NCBI GenBank assembly: GCA_900169235.1
Contig: FWCC01000330.1
Span: 1-64,000 of the forward strand
Direction of reading: 5' to 3'
Length of the DNA: 64,000 bases
From: Zarea fungicola
Taxonomy: Eukaryota > Ascomycota > Sordariomycetes > Hypocreales > Cordycipitaceae
In this document: piece after piece, positions 1 through 11,404 of the stretch
Layout of the letters: each line of letters opens with the position of its first letter
Numbering within the stretch: the stretch's first letter is position 1
Notes under the pieces: generated by a model
Told to the model about the DNA's origin: nothing
Database searches by the model: none
What the model saw: the letters and a program-made list of their open reading frames with translations, nothing else
Made by a program: the position numbers and the translations under genes

Positions 1-721
1 TTGTCACCCACATGCCTAGGTTGTCGAGAATGCCCACCCCGCTACAAAAGCTTGGATTCGGTGTCTTGAAGTAAAACAAAAAAAAACATGAAATTAGGAA
101 AATGAAATTAGGAAAAATGAAATTACCTACGTCATGCAGGGCAGAGAATCGCCACGTACAGTCGAGGTGGCATCAACGCTCAACATTCGCAAGCTTGAAG
201 GCCATGCTACTACTAGTAGAAGGTCGGTTGTCTTGTTGGTACTTGGGTAATGTGGCCAAAAGCGACATCGGCGATCTGGATGAATAATTTGGATACTTGA
301 TTCAATCAATCAAGAAAGCACCTTCTCTGAAAGCAAGGGAGCATATTAGTAGTATCAATACGAGCCAAGCATCCTGTTGTTCTGCATCAACGATTTTCGC
401 GTCATCGAGTCCGCTCAGTAATTAAGTTGGTTAACCTAGATTAGATTGCCAGCCTTAAATACGCCGCGCCAAGATGGCGGCGCTCCGGAACCAAGAAACG
501 GCGGGTATGTGGCACTAACTAACTAGGGCCTTTCGTTTCTTCAAGCGATACCCCATCGCGCCCCCACGCAAGATTGACTCTAGTCGCCGGTCTTCGCACA
601 CTTCCCCAATTGTAGAGGGCGTCTCTTTTTTTTTTCTCGTGCTTGTATCTGTTCCTTCTTGTCTGTTTGACCAAGATAGTCCAATTAGAAAGTCGTTTTA
701 AACCTATCCCATCTTGCAGTC
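1..721. other. Intergenic, upstream of the MFS permease gene
   Basis: I see no gene here. At 88-125 there are about two and a half copies of a 14-15 bp tandem repeat based on ATGAAATTAGGAAA. A pyrimidine-rich tract near 625-645 lies about 80-100 bp before the permease start, as is common in fungal core promoters. Short open frames at 102-309 on both strands have no recognisable content. Confidence 0.6.
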
Positions 722-3015
722 ATGCCGAAACTTACTGAACTGGTCGCACCAGTTGACGAGCCTCAGAATGTGGAAAAGCAGTCCAAGGCCGAGCGCGCCT
801 TCGTGGCACGACTCGACCTTTTTCTGCTCACATTCGGGTGCATTTCGCAAGGTGAGTTATTAAACAGACGGAGGGGCAAAAATAATTTTGCTGGGATACG
901 TTATTTACTTACTCTAACACGTCTGCTGTAGTTATTAAGTATGTCCTTGGATCAAGTAAGCCACGAGCCACGACTTCTTCACTGACAAAAAATTCTTCCC
1001 AGGTATCTTGATCAAGCCAATATTAACAATGCTTATGTATCGGGCATGAGAGAAGATCTCGGTCTGGAGGGTAACCAGCTGAATCTGTAAGCTTGCTCTT
1101 CATCTCCCGCTACTGGATCATTTAAACAGAGAAATCAGAGTTTCATTGACACGAAGGAAGCAATCAAACACTGGTTCAAACTAACACTGGCTGGCAGCTT
1201 CACTACATACTTCAACGTCGCCTATTGTGTCATGCTGATTCCCTCCCAAATCATCATGACCTATGTCCGCCCCAGTTGGTGGCTCCCTTCGGTTGAAATT
1301 ATCTGGGGAATCATCACCGGCCTCATCGCCATCACACACAATGCCAAGCAGGTATATGTTCTGCGCGCCTTTCTGGGTCTCTGTGAGAGCGCTGCTTATC
1401 CTGGCATGATTACCCTATTCAGTAAGCGATATCATCCTTCAAACTTCTATTTAAACAGCGCATCTTTATTCATTACTTGTCTCTTCCTCTAGTGGCTTGG
1501 TACACCCCCACGGAAATGGCGAAGCGAATTGGCTTCTATCATTCCTGCCAATCAGTGGGGCAGATGCTCTCTGGTGCCTTGCAGGCTGCTATTATCAAGA
1601 GTCTCGGTGGAAGAAACGGTTTGGCCGATTGGAGGCAAGCTTTGTTCCATTGCTCTTAGCATTCATTTTTCTAACCATTCTCCTCCAGGTGGCTGTTTAT
1701 CGTCAATGCCATCATCACTGTCTTTTGGGGCCTCGCGGGCTATGTCATGATTCCCGACATGCCCAACAAGCCCAATCCTTGGGCCATTTGGTATAAAAAG
1801 GTTCACTCCGAGCTGGCCCTCGGCCGCCTGGCTCGCACAAATCGTGTCGACGCAAAGCCAATTTCCTGGGCTGGTGCCAAGTTCGTGTCACCCTAGCTAC
1901 ATCAGTCTGGAGAGAAGTCTTTCATTACTAACATCATTTTGTAGACGTACTTTTACACATTGGCTTGTCTATATCATCGGCGCACTGTACATTGCCATGG
2001 TTCTTGGCACGTCGGGCGCGGATTACTTTGGACTGTTTTTGAAATCCATTCACTTAGCCGACGGATCGCCACGTTGGAAGCCTACCGATATTAATCTGAT
2101 TCCTATTGGTAGCTCTGCCATTACCGTGGTGTTTGGTACGCTTTGTTCACTACAGTATACCCTTTTTACGGATTATTTCTTGCTAATCCGTCGTGCCAGT
2201 TTGGGTTTGGGCATTCATGTCAGATTTCCTCCGCACCCGATGGCTGTTGATTATTGTCCAAGGTAGGTGACGAACTGTTCCATACGGCGGTAGAAAATGG
2301 TACTAATTTTGTATGAAGCTCTTATTGCCATCATGGTCGGCATAATAATGAGCGTCTGGACCGCTAATCCCAGTGGAACACCATTATCTGCCGCCTACGC
2401 GGCGTTCTTCATGCAACGCATTGCCCTGGGAACTGCGCCGCTCATTTGGTCATGGCTCTCTGATTTGTTAGTCAGGCCGCAGAAGCCCTTATTCTTTCTT
2501 GACTTTAACAGAATCGCTAATCATTCAATTCAAGATCGCCTACCGATCCCGAGGGCCGCACCCTGATTGTCGGTGCCTCCATTGCCGTGTACTATTCCAT
2601 CTCCGCCTGGAGCCAAGTACTCCTGTGGCCCGCCAGCCAGGCACCGCACTGTAAGAAATTGCGCGCGAAAAAAAAATTGTATGACTTAAAAGACTGACCT
2701 TTGCTTGTTTTTTTTAGACCAATTTGGCTGGCAGTCTGCCATTGGACTCTGTGCGTTGGTCGCTGCCCTCTGTGTCGTGCTTCGCATCATTGATGTGCGC
2801 TTCCTTGCGTAAGTTCTCAATTTGCCCAACCATTGACCGAGCTATTCTGCGAGATGGAGAGAAAATACTATGCTAACAGATTGTTTCTCTGCAGTCCCAA
2901 GAGAAAGACGGAGGCTGAGATTGCTGCCATCATGGCCGAAGATGCAGAGGATATAGAAAAAGCTCATAAGTTGGAAGCTGAAGCTCACATCAACCGTGTG
3001 CAGAGCAATGCTTAA
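722..3015 (+). CDS. MFS permease, allantoate/pantothenate (Dal5/Fen2-like) anion:cation symporter family
   Basis: This is a plasma-membrane proton symporter of the Dal5/Fen2/Liz1 type for a small organic anion such as allantoate, pantothenate or another vitamin; the substrate cannot be read from sequence. The model has 12 exons: 722-851, 932-938, 1003-1086, 1198-1421, 1493-1634, 1689-1880, 1945-2135, 2200-2262, 2319-2466, 2535-2650, 2718-2808 and 2895-3015, giving 502 residues, usual for the family. Family hallmarks are [17 protein letters not shown] in the first membrane segment, [12 protein letters not shown] in segment 4, [11 protein letters not shown] in the segment 4-5 loop and the charged cytosolic tail. 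Exon 2 is only 7 nt but restores both the frame and the conserved IKYLD motif. The intron at 1635-1688 has a GC donor. The start has no competing upstream in-frame ATG. The gene converges on the zinc transporter. Confidence 0.88.
932..938 (+). other. 7-nt microexon of the MFS permease
   Basis: The exon reads TTATTAA between a TAG acceptor (929-931) and a GTATGT donor (939). Joining ...CAA G | TT ATT AA | G TAT CTT gives Q-V-I-K-Y-L, which matches the family motif. Skipping it shifts the frame and loses the motif. Confidence 0.8.
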
Positions 3016-3207
3016 ATAAATGAAGAACCACTTCTGCTAGACTAATGCAATGGAAGCTACAAGCAAGGCTGACGAGTACACAAGATTTAAGAACAGAATA
3101 AATTTTAATTATTATTACGGTGGTAAAACCATACAAGGGTTGTTCTTTTCATGTCCCAAACGCCGTGCCAGGTTTAGTTCTATATCCTCTGTTGACTGAT
3201 ACTGTAA

Positions 3208-4742
3208 TTAAGCAAAGGCACCTACGAGTGCCATCAATGTAGCGCCGGCAACAACGGCAAGGTACGCATGCAGTCTTTTCCTGCCCTTGAGGACCTTGTA
3301 GCTTTTCTCCGATATAAAGTCCTCGGCCAGCAGCTGTACAAGGCCAGCGTACAGCAGAAGACCGGCGGAAATGGCATTCATTACGCCGACAGAGATCAAG
3401 CCACCCATGGAGGCGGGATCGTAGACGCGGTGCAGAAAGAGGCCAATGGCTTGGCCGATAGGCGTCGTGACACCATACGCAAGCACCATGAGCCATGGCC
3501 GTAGCGACCGGGCTGGGAATTGCACTGCAGCAATACGGCTGCCCAGCGCCAGACCTTCGAAGGACTGGTGGAAGCTGACGGCGACGAGAAAGACAATGAA
3601 GGCGGGGCCGGTAGCGACGGACAGAGCCATTCCGATAAAGACACTGTGGAAGAGGATGCCAGCTTCGAGGAGCAAGCACTGCAGGATCTGGCGCTGCTGC
3701 TGCTCTGGTGTCTGCGGTGGGAGTCCGCTTGAGTCGACACGGTTATGGCCCCTGTTGCCGGTCCTGACCGTTTCATACTGGCTGCCGCCGTTACGGCTCT
3801 GGGGAACAGGGTCGAGTTCGTCAAGGTCGAGATCGAGGTCTGAGTCGCCATCGGCAAAGGCCTCGTCAAGAGATTTCTTCCTTGGCTGCGACGTGACGGG
3901 GGTAGATCCGGGAAGCGGAGAAGCGCCAGCCACGAGGCCCTCTGCGACATCAGCGTCTGGGTCGTCGACTGTGATATGCACAGGGTGGCGGTTGCGGCGC
4001 TCTGCTAGGCCGTTCATCTCGTGCATATGGTTGTCATCGTCGTCGTTGCCGCCAAGTTCCTCCCAGGCTCCGTGAGAGTGCGAATGGGAATGGCCGGCGC
4101 CGCGAGCTGTCAGATACGACTCGACGCCGACGACAATGATGGCGGACACCATGCCGATCAAGCCGGGAAGAGGCTTGTAGCCCTTGCTGAAGAAGTCCGG
4201 GAGACAGGGGTCCGTCAGCGACTCAAAGGCTGTCGGAAGGAGATGAACAAATGCCGTTGCGAGCAAGACACCTGTGCCGATATGCTGACAGTAAAAAATA
4301 AGGCGGCCTTGTTGGCGTCCTGTCGTCGCGCGTCGTCCGATAAGTGGGAAACCGCAAGCTGTATAAGAGAAGTGCTGATTAGAGGGGAAACAAGAACCAT
4401 GCAGGACGCTTTTCCGGGTTCGTCCATTGTTGGATGGCTGCGCAGGACATACCAAGCGTGCTCAGGGCCAATATAAGAAAGAGTGCAAAGACGTGGGCGG
4501 CCATGTCGTACCATCCCTGGGTTTTTCCACCACATTTCGGTCGTACGTCTGTATTTTGCCGGCGCTGCAATTCGGCCAGCAGTTCTGTAGTCGACCACTG
4601 CGTGGCATCTATAGATTGAGGCAGAGAAACAAGTCAGTAAGTTTTCATGCAATCGCCCTTCGTCAGTCGACGTCACAGCTACACGCACGGAAGGCTGTAT
4701 TGGATGAGACATACCTCGTGCCAGACTATTTAAGCCACTCAT
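3208..4742 (-). CDS. ZIP family zinc/iron transporter (Zrt-like)
   Basis: This protein is predicted to import zinc (possibly iron) across the plasma membrane. Exons are 4742-4715, 4608-4453 and 4358-3208, giving 444 residues. The early part holds a Cys-containing hydrophilic N-terminus and a membrane segment (AAHVFALFLILALST), followed by CGFPLIGRR. The signature metal-binding helices are present: HSVFIGMALSV (segment 4) and HQSFEGLALGSRIA (segment 5). The long loop between segments 3 and 4 starts with GHSHSHSHG, a His-rich metal-sensing stretch, and continues as a roughly 130-residue acidic, phosphorylatable region. Both introns have good GTATGT donors. The gene is convergent with the permease, with 192 bp between stop codons. 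I see no perfect zinc-responsive element upstream. A vacuolar or Golgi location is a less likely alternative. Confidence 0.9.
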
Positions 4743-5245
4743 AGCGACTTCGTTGCTATATTCTCCTTCCCTTCTGAGAAATTACAACGACTGATGGTTA
4801 CAGGGCGGATGTAGCGGAAAGATGCATCGTTGCCCTCGCACTGGTGGAGGGGATGGCCAAGCACTGTGAGCAAGTTTAGGGAAGTCAGGGGTGCCACCTT
4901 TTGGGGTACTCTTGAGGCTTGGGGCCGACCAGTTTGCGGCGATGCACGAGCTGCCCCAAATTTGCCAGTGCATAAGACGAGTTACAGTGGTGCTAGTCAT
5001 TGCAGCCTGCGGTACTCCGTACAGAGTACTGTGGGGCAACAAGTTGCATCACAGCCACATCGGCATGCGGCCAAGTACATGCCAGCCAGGTATTCACTCA
5101 GATAGCTGAAAGTCTTCGCCAAGGTAGTTTATTAACCTGACGTATACACATGAAAGCATCGGCCAATCCATCCAGTCGGGCATAGTTCGATTCCAAATCG
5201 TATCGTCATTAACAGCTCGCAAAACTATATTACACATGCCTCCAA
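4743..5245. other. Intergenic, zinc transporter promoter and STI1 3' flank
   Basis: There is no gene. The 11-bp motif GTACTCCGTAC occurs at 5012-5022; the same motif (reverse complement) recurs at 51246 and 51561. Confidence 0.6.
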
Positions 5246-7124
5246 TTACCGTCCAACACGAATAACACCTGCCGCAATCAGCTTCTGCACCTTGGTGCGC
5301 ACCACTGGGTTCTTCATGTGCTCCTGCAGTGCCTGAGGGTCTGACTGAGCCTGTTGCAGAATAGTCTGCATAACAGGATCTTGCATGAGGCCCATGATCT
5401 ACACGAATTGTTAGCAGGGGTCTTTGCTTGTCTTGATTGGCACATCTTACCTCGGGGTCATTCTGCAGTCTCGTACGTGTCTGCTCCTCTGTCTCATTAT
5501 CGCGGGCAGCGTACATGGAGGAAAACGCCTTTTGCTGCTGCTGATCAATCTCACGGGCATTGGCGCCTTTGTGATGCTCAGCATCAACGCCGAGAGCTTC
5601 TGTGCAGGCATCGACACATTCCGAGAACCTGCTCATGCCGAAATACGTCTGCGCTTTGCGGATATAGGCACGGATAAAGGTAGGGTCCTTCTTGATAGCC
5701 CGGTCGCAGTCATCCAAAGCACTTGGGTACTCTAACATCTTAATGTAGGCTGCAGCACGGTTGCTGTAGCCGCGAGCATCCTCGGGCGCGCGCTTAATCA
5801 TCTCTGAGTACTCTGCGATAGCACCAGGGAAGTCAGCCTCCTTGAACTTCTTGTTTCCGGCTTCGCGAGCCTCATCAGCCTTGACAGGGTCGTGGTAGGC
5901 AGTCCTAGCAGCCTCAAGCTTGGTCTTTTCTGCGGTACGGAGCTTGTTCAGAACATCAGGCGTGCGATGCTCCGTCAATGACTTGCTGTAGTTCTCAATC
6001 GCGAGGGCGAGATCTCCTTTGCGTTCGTAGGCCGATCCAATACGGCCGTAGCTCTTGGCGATGATCTTGAAATCGGCGTAAATCTCTCGGCCCTCGTCAA
6101 CTGCCTTCTTGCACGTCTCAATACACGCATCGTAATCGCCCTTCTCAAAGTGAGCGGCGCCTAGGTTGTTGAGGTATGTAATATCTTTGAAGGTTTCCCA
6201 AGCCTGTGTGTAATGCTTGATGGCTTCATCAAAGTTGCGCTTCTTGTAGTTCTCGGTTCCCAGTGCCTTTTCCTTGTCAGCTGTCTCCTTGGCCTTTTTC
6301 TTCTCGAGAGCCTCCTCATCAAGAACCTCCGGCTCTGGTTCCGGCTCTGGTGCTTTCTGGGCAGGCGCGGGTGTGTTCTCTGGGGCGGGAGCGTCGGCCA
6401 TGTTAACATCACCAGCCTCGCGGGGGTCGGTGTCTCTCATCTCCATGTCGACTCCCATCAAGACGCCCAGGACCTGGATCATGCGAGGGTCACCGAACAT
6501 GTCAGGGGTCATTTGAGGATTCTTCTGGAGCTGCTTGATTTTGGTAATGAAGGATGGATCAGATAGATAGCTGCTTGTCTTGGGGTTCGCAGCCAACTTT
6601 TGCAGGAGCTGGGGGTCATTAAACATGCGAGAGAGTCCGGCACCAGGATCGTCGCTGCCAGCGCCTGGGAACCCTGCACCAGCCTCGGCCTGCATGGCTT
6701 TTTCAACGGAAGCCAAGCCACTCTTCAGCTGGGCACTGTTCGCGTCGTGCTTCAGACCTTCCTCGTAGGCATCGTTGGCACCAAGCAAGTCCCCTTTTCC
6801 GTGAAGGGCAGCGCCTTTGCGACCCCAGCCCTTGGGCCAGTCAGGCTTGAGCTCTGTCGTCTTTTCGGCATCTTTCAGGGCAGCGTCCCAGTCCTTCTTG
6901 GAAGCAAACGCGGCGGATCGGTTCGAGTAGAGGATGTGGTTCTCAGGCTGGATGGCAATGGCTTCGGTGAATTTTTCACTTTTGGTTACGTTAGTGGCTG
7001 TTCGTATGATCTTCTGACGCCTGTGTACGGTTGTCAACGGTAGAAAAACTCACATGGCCTCGTCAAAGTTTTTATCGGCAATGGCTTTGTTGCCCAAAGC
7101 CTTGAGCTCGTCTGCGCTGGCCAT
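5246..7124 (-). CDS. STI1: Hsp90/Hsp70 co-chaperone Sti1 (HOP)
   Basis: Sti1 is a cytosolic adaptor that bridges Hsp70 and Hsp90 through TPR domains and passes clients between them. Exons are 7124-7054, 6978-5451 and 5398-5246, giving 583 residues, the normal fungal length. The order is TPR1 (about residues 2-110), DP1 (about 130-200, with SRMFNDPQLLQKLAANP), an acidic-proline linker, TPR2A and TPR2B (about 255-510), and DP2 at the C-terminus (NDPEIMGLMQDPVMQTILQQ). Repeated NLGAAH and SNRAAAYIK motifs mark the TPRs. The first codons fit the family (MASADELKALGNKAI). The last exon is needed for the DP2 end (...IAAGVIRVGR); an unspliced reading would run into unrelated sequence. I found no convincing perfect heat-shock element in the 200 bp upstream. 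Confidence 0.96.
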
Positions 7125-7450
7125 GGTGCACGTTGTTTTATATTAGAAAGTGAGAAACAGATAGCACTTGGTATAGTTAAAGAAGCGTGGATTGTTGTCT
7201 CCAGGCAGAGAATGTACAGTACAGGATTGTCGCAAAAAATCAAGGTTGAATCTCTCCGGAGAGGAAACGGTGCAAATAAATGGAGGAGAGTGGGGAGGAA
7301 AGTTTCCCAAAAGCTCCTTCAACCTGCAGTGTCTTCTAGCTCTTTCGATGGCAATCCCCGCAGCCTACAGCCCCCAGTGGCCTTGGCTGGTGTGGGGCTC
7401 CCACAGCTACAGCAACAAAAGCGCTGAGCCTACCCTAGACGCCAGTAGCA

Positions 7451-7471
7451 ACTTGTAACGAAGTTACAAGT
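7451..7471. repeat. Perfect inverted repeat, 9-bp arms, 3-nt spacer
   Basis: The arms are ACTTGTAAC (7451-7459) and GTTACAAGT (7463-7471) around GAA. It lies 5 bp before the assembly gap. Confidence 0.8.
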
Positions 7472-7475
7472 TATA

Positions 7476-7477
7476 NN
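7476..7477. other. Assembly gap (nn)
   Basis: Two undetermined bases lie between the inverted repeat and the first direct-repeat copy, so the local repeat structure may be mis-assembled. Confidence 0.99.
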
Positions 7478-7484
7478 CTGTCTA

Positions 7485-7687
7485 ATTGATGCTCGAATAG
7501 TATCAATGCCAATCTTTTGCTAGTTGGCGTAGCAGTTATAGACAGTTGTTACACAACTGTAACGAGTGACAGGTTTGGTACTCGCACCGTAGGTTAGTAG
7601 GTAGTAGTTATTATAAGAAGTAATTATCCTCTGCATTGATGCTCGCTGTAGCGTTTAGTCCTAACCTTTTGCTAGTATTGGCGTAGC
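7485..7687. repeat. Diverged direct repeat, two ~50-bp copies 150 bp apart
   Basis: Copy 1 is 7485-7533 and copy 2 is 7635-7687. Both begin ATTGATGCTCG and share a later CTTTTGCTAG...TTGGCGTAGC block, with a diverged middle. The shared ends and the palindromes between them suggest a decayed non-autonomous element or minisatellite, but no terminal repeats or target-site duplication could be fixed. Confidence 0.6.
7542..7560. repeat. Perfect inverted repeat, 8-bp arms, 3-nt spacer
   Basis: The arms are ACAGTTGT (7542-7549) and ACAACTGT (7553-7560) around TAC, between the two direct-repeat copies. Confidence 0.8.
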
Positions 7688-9224
7688 GGAATGAGGATCA
7701 TTACAGCAACGAGCCAGTTTTTTTTTACGCTATGCAATGCCTCATCCTCCTGCTTGCAGATATCATTAAAATTTATGGGCAGAACCCTTCTACCTCTTTC
7801 GGTCGCTTAGAATATGTGGAATTGGCGATAACATCGTTGTGTCCTCTGTCGGGTTCTCTGACTGACATCAGCGATACTGATGGGGCCAAAGGACCGTCAT
7901 CTTTTCGGCAACAAACGCACTCACTGGGAAGCAAACAAAATGCCCAATACCTAATTGACGACTTGTGGAACTCTCCCTAGCACCTCTCTTGATTAGTAGT
8001 GCAAAATTATAGGTTGTATTGCTCGCCTCAGGGCAGGCCAGCAACAGCCTCGGGTGGCTGCATTTGTCTCATACGACGCTTGGGTAACACGAACCAGCGT
8101 AGGTGAATGACCCCAACTGAAAGCAAATAAAGCCAACCTTGCTCCTAGCAATCCAGTTTGAGGTAAAAATCTCCTGAGGTACCTCATACCACACCGTTTC
8201 TATCACGCGGAAACGAAACCGCACCGTACCATTCACCTCGATAAGTCGATTGCCATTGCACTGTTATACAATGCTCTTCACAAAACCACTATACCAACTG
8301 CTCCAAAAGGGGGTCACCTCTTGTCAGAGCTACCCTCGCCTAAAAGGGGTAATGACCGGGCACCACTATTCATCTCTCGGAGAAGAGCCCTCGACCAAGA
8401 AGACCGCTGGCCAGACAGCTACAGCACCAAATCTGAGCCAGGTTGGTTGGGGGATTTACGCGTGGCTATAAGTGGCGACGGACAATAGAACCGAATTGCG
8501 CCCAGCTTGTCACTAGCCGCCAGATCAATACCATTTATCATTCCCTTGCGGATGGACGCCTTCAACAGGAGCAACAATGCGCCTCCGCTGTCACATTTCT
8601 ATTGGGGAAGAATAGAGGCAACCATTTTCGGAGACAGCAAGGTGGAGGCATCTGTTCTCAATCAAAGACACAGCCAACTTATTGATGTAAATAGTTTGAG
8701 AAATGGTGCAGTAAGACTTCAGAATAGTTTGGATATATAGCAACATGTTTTCGAAAAGCCAATTGGCGAGAAAGATTTGTGACTGCGGGAAGACCTTGGA
8801 GATGACTCCAATGCTCAGACAGCTTACCCAACGTCCTTTAAATGGGCAATCAAGTAATATTAAAGGTTTGAGAGGTGCAGTCACTTGCAACAATGCTCCA
8901 TAAGGCTTTTCTAAACACCGCTACAGGGAGTAAGCCTGGTTATGACCACTGAAGAGCCGTCTTGCCAGGGAAACCAACTGAGGGATGGGCCAAATGTAAA
9001 AAGGGAATAAACACATAGAGAAAGTAATGGGAAACTCGCGATGGCGTCACCATTAATGCAATCATAGTACTTTGACTGATCAATGTTGAAGGCAAGACAA
9101 AATGCATGATCCGATCTGCTCATTTTATGGCATACTACTCTCTAACTCAACTTGTCTCAATACAATCTTCAGGCCTCAATTTTGCCTGAGACAATGGCTT
9201 AGAAAATCAGGATTGAAGGTTTGG

Positions 9225-11344
9225 TTATGTATTTAATCTGCTCCTCCTTTCTACTAGTGGCAGGATCATTCTGCATTGATGCCACGCACCCTGGGCTTGC
9301 CCAGTGAACGCCGGCAGACGCTGCGAAATTTCTTTCCATGTCTCGGATCCAGACACTAGATTCTTAACAGCTTCAAGAATTTGGATCTCCGATGCTCGTA
9401 ACTGTGTCGTAGAGTCACGATCCCTCAGCGTTATAGAGCCATCTTGCAAGGTGTCGAAGTCGACAGTAATGGCCAGAGGCGTACCAAGTTCGTCATTTCT
9501 TGCGTATCGTTTTCCAATAGAGACACTTGAGGCATCCACGTTATTCGCAATTCCCATCGATCGTAATCTGCTGCTGAGGGACTTAACCACCGGTTTGAAG
9601 CTAGGATGGTTGGAAAGCGGCACCAAAAGTAGCTTGGTTGGCGCCGTGAGGATGGGCAGCGACAGTACCTAATTTGGCTGGTTAGTGGCGGCGACAGTTT
9701 TTGCAATGGCCAGCTCAACGAACCTCTCTTGCAGTATCTTGAGGTCGACACCAATAGACGTGCTCAAGGATGCTGTAAAGAATTCTGCCGACTCCAAATG
9801 ACGGCTCGATGACATTTGGCGTATATTCACGGGTGGTTTCAATACGAGTGACTTTTTTAATAGAGCAAATATCCCCAGAGAGCTCCGCCGTTGTATTTCC
9901 ATCGGCGAGAGATTCAGCAGTATGGACAGAAATCACAGCCTTCTCAGCCAATTCTGCAGCGAGCTTTTCGAGCGAGTCCTGGTCAATTGCTTCAACAGCA
10001 GCCTCGATTATTCTGGCATCCTTCTTGAAGCGAGGTCCCAGAAGTTTCTTCTCCAACGAGGCTTTCCATTCTATGATTTCGAGTGGCTCCGGGAGATTTT
10101 CTTTAACGGTAAGTGGTGTTCCCGTTGCCTTGGAGTGTACAGTCAAATCATAGGCACTTCGATCTGCGCAACCGACGCATTCTATCCATCCGTAACTGGT
10201 GAGTAGCTCGGCATCCCAACAATCACAAGCATAATGTGCCATCTCATTATCCAAATGTTGCCGAAAACGGATCTTTTTTGGGTCGGCGCCAATTTTGACA
10301 AGGAAAAGGTAGATGCGCGCAAGAAAGTAACCAAGCGTCTCGTTATCGACAAGCTTGCTTTTCACGGCACTGCCAATCGAAGCAGTCTCGATGGTGGTTT
10401 TTCCGGACAGTTGCGTTTGCTTGCTCAAAAATGGCAACTCAATTTGTTCCATCTCAGAAAAGCGCTCATGTGATTTGTTGCTCTCAGGGTCAACGAAATG
10501 CTCAACTTCAGCCATCAGAAACTCGCGCACACGGAGCAGGCCGGATCGAGGCGAAATCTCGTTGCGGTACGATTTCCCGATACAAGCTGATGCAAAAGGC
10601 ATGGAACCTTGGCAATAGTCTAGCAGTTTGCGAAAATTGAGAAACTGTCCCTGGGCTGTCTCAGGTCTAAAGAAGATGGGCGACGCAGAGCTGGGGCCAA
10701 TGGTGGATTTGAACATCAGGTTAAAGGCTGTCGGTGCTTCAACCTCTCCATTTCCGTTCGGGTTTCTGATGTCGAGATCTTTAATGAGTTGTCCAAGTTC
10801 TGGTCCGTCATAATTGTCAATCTAGACTGGAGTCTTAGTATTTTACGATCCATACACGAATCATTTACCACCATACCTTGGCTAAAATTGCTTCATATTT
10901 CTGGAGAGTAGATTCGTCAAGGTTCTCAAGTTTGCTCTTGCTGTCAGCTGAGGCTGATTTACTGTTGGCGATGCGGGCTTCCAAGACAGTCTCGATTAGA
11001 TGATCAGCTCGGAGAAATTCGCCCTTAATCGGGTCTCTGCACATCCAATCGGCAAATCTGTCCACATGTCCGCTGGTCTTCAGTACAGCCTCGGGTGTAA
11101 TTGCTGTGCAGTCGAGTTCAAGCATGTTTTCCTCGATAACAAAGTGCCTCCGCCACTCGTTGACGATATTGGCAAGAAGCGCGCATCCAGGAGGGCCATA
11201 GTCGAAAAGACCTCGGTTGTCGCCATTGTAGTTGGGTGCAGTTCGGTAAATCTCAAATGACTCGGTAAAGAAGAATCGCCTTTTGAGAAGAGACTCAAAT
11301 TGCATGCGGCTAAATTCTTGCCCAGAGAGAGTGGTCGTCGCCAT
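9225..11344 (-). CDS. GRS1-like: Glycyl-tRNA synthetase (class II), divergent form
   Basis: This enzyme charges tRNA-Gly. Exons are 11344-10877, 10821-9724 and 9668-9225, giving 669 residues. Visible are [11 protein letters not shown], the [16 protein letters not shown] block, class II motif 2 ([17 protein letters not shown]), [10 protein letters not shown], motif 3 ([16 protein letters not shown]) and the anticodon-binding domain ([15 protein letters not shown]). Intron 2 uses a weak GTTCGT donor but restores the exact frame. The Lys-rich insertion I expect near residue 150 in fungal Grs1 is replaced by a short Ser/Lys segment, and the YLRPETAQG motif reads FFRPETAQG after an unusual SASPI stretch. 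It could therefore be a second, divergent copy like yeast Grs2 rather than the main enzyme. An in-frame ATG at 11404 would add 20 residues and might make a mitochondrial isoform. Confidence 0.9.
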
Positions 11345-11404
11345 CGTGAAGGACTGTAGAGAAATTGCGAACGCAAGGTCAATGCTTGCGCGTTGGTGAC
11401 TCAT

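Larger units (their letters stand above)
7125..9224. other. Gene-poor intergenic region with repeats and an assembly gap
   Basis: No coding potential is recognisable over 2.1 kb; open frames here (up to 100 codons near 8591-8893) show no family motifs. The part from 7440 to 7720 carries two short palindromes and a diverged direct repeat around the nn gap. A perfect 12-bp palindrome TGAGGTACCTCA is at 8175-8186 and another, CTCTCCGGAGAG, is at 7252-7263 in the STI1 promoter. Confidence 0.6.

Noticed and set aside
3446..4075. Open frames of up to 209 codons opposite the zinc transporter
   Set aside because: Low-complexity Ser/Arg shadow of the ZIP coding strand with no family motif.
8507..8893. 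Possible small genes in the STI1-GlyRS intergenic region
   Set aside because: Open frames of 73-100 codons on both strands without recognisable motifs, codon pattern or splice structure.
9225..9280. A final 36-nt intron in the GlyRS gene (GTGCGT...TAG)
   Set aside because: It is too short, a multiple of three with no stop, and lacks a branch site; reading through is simpler.
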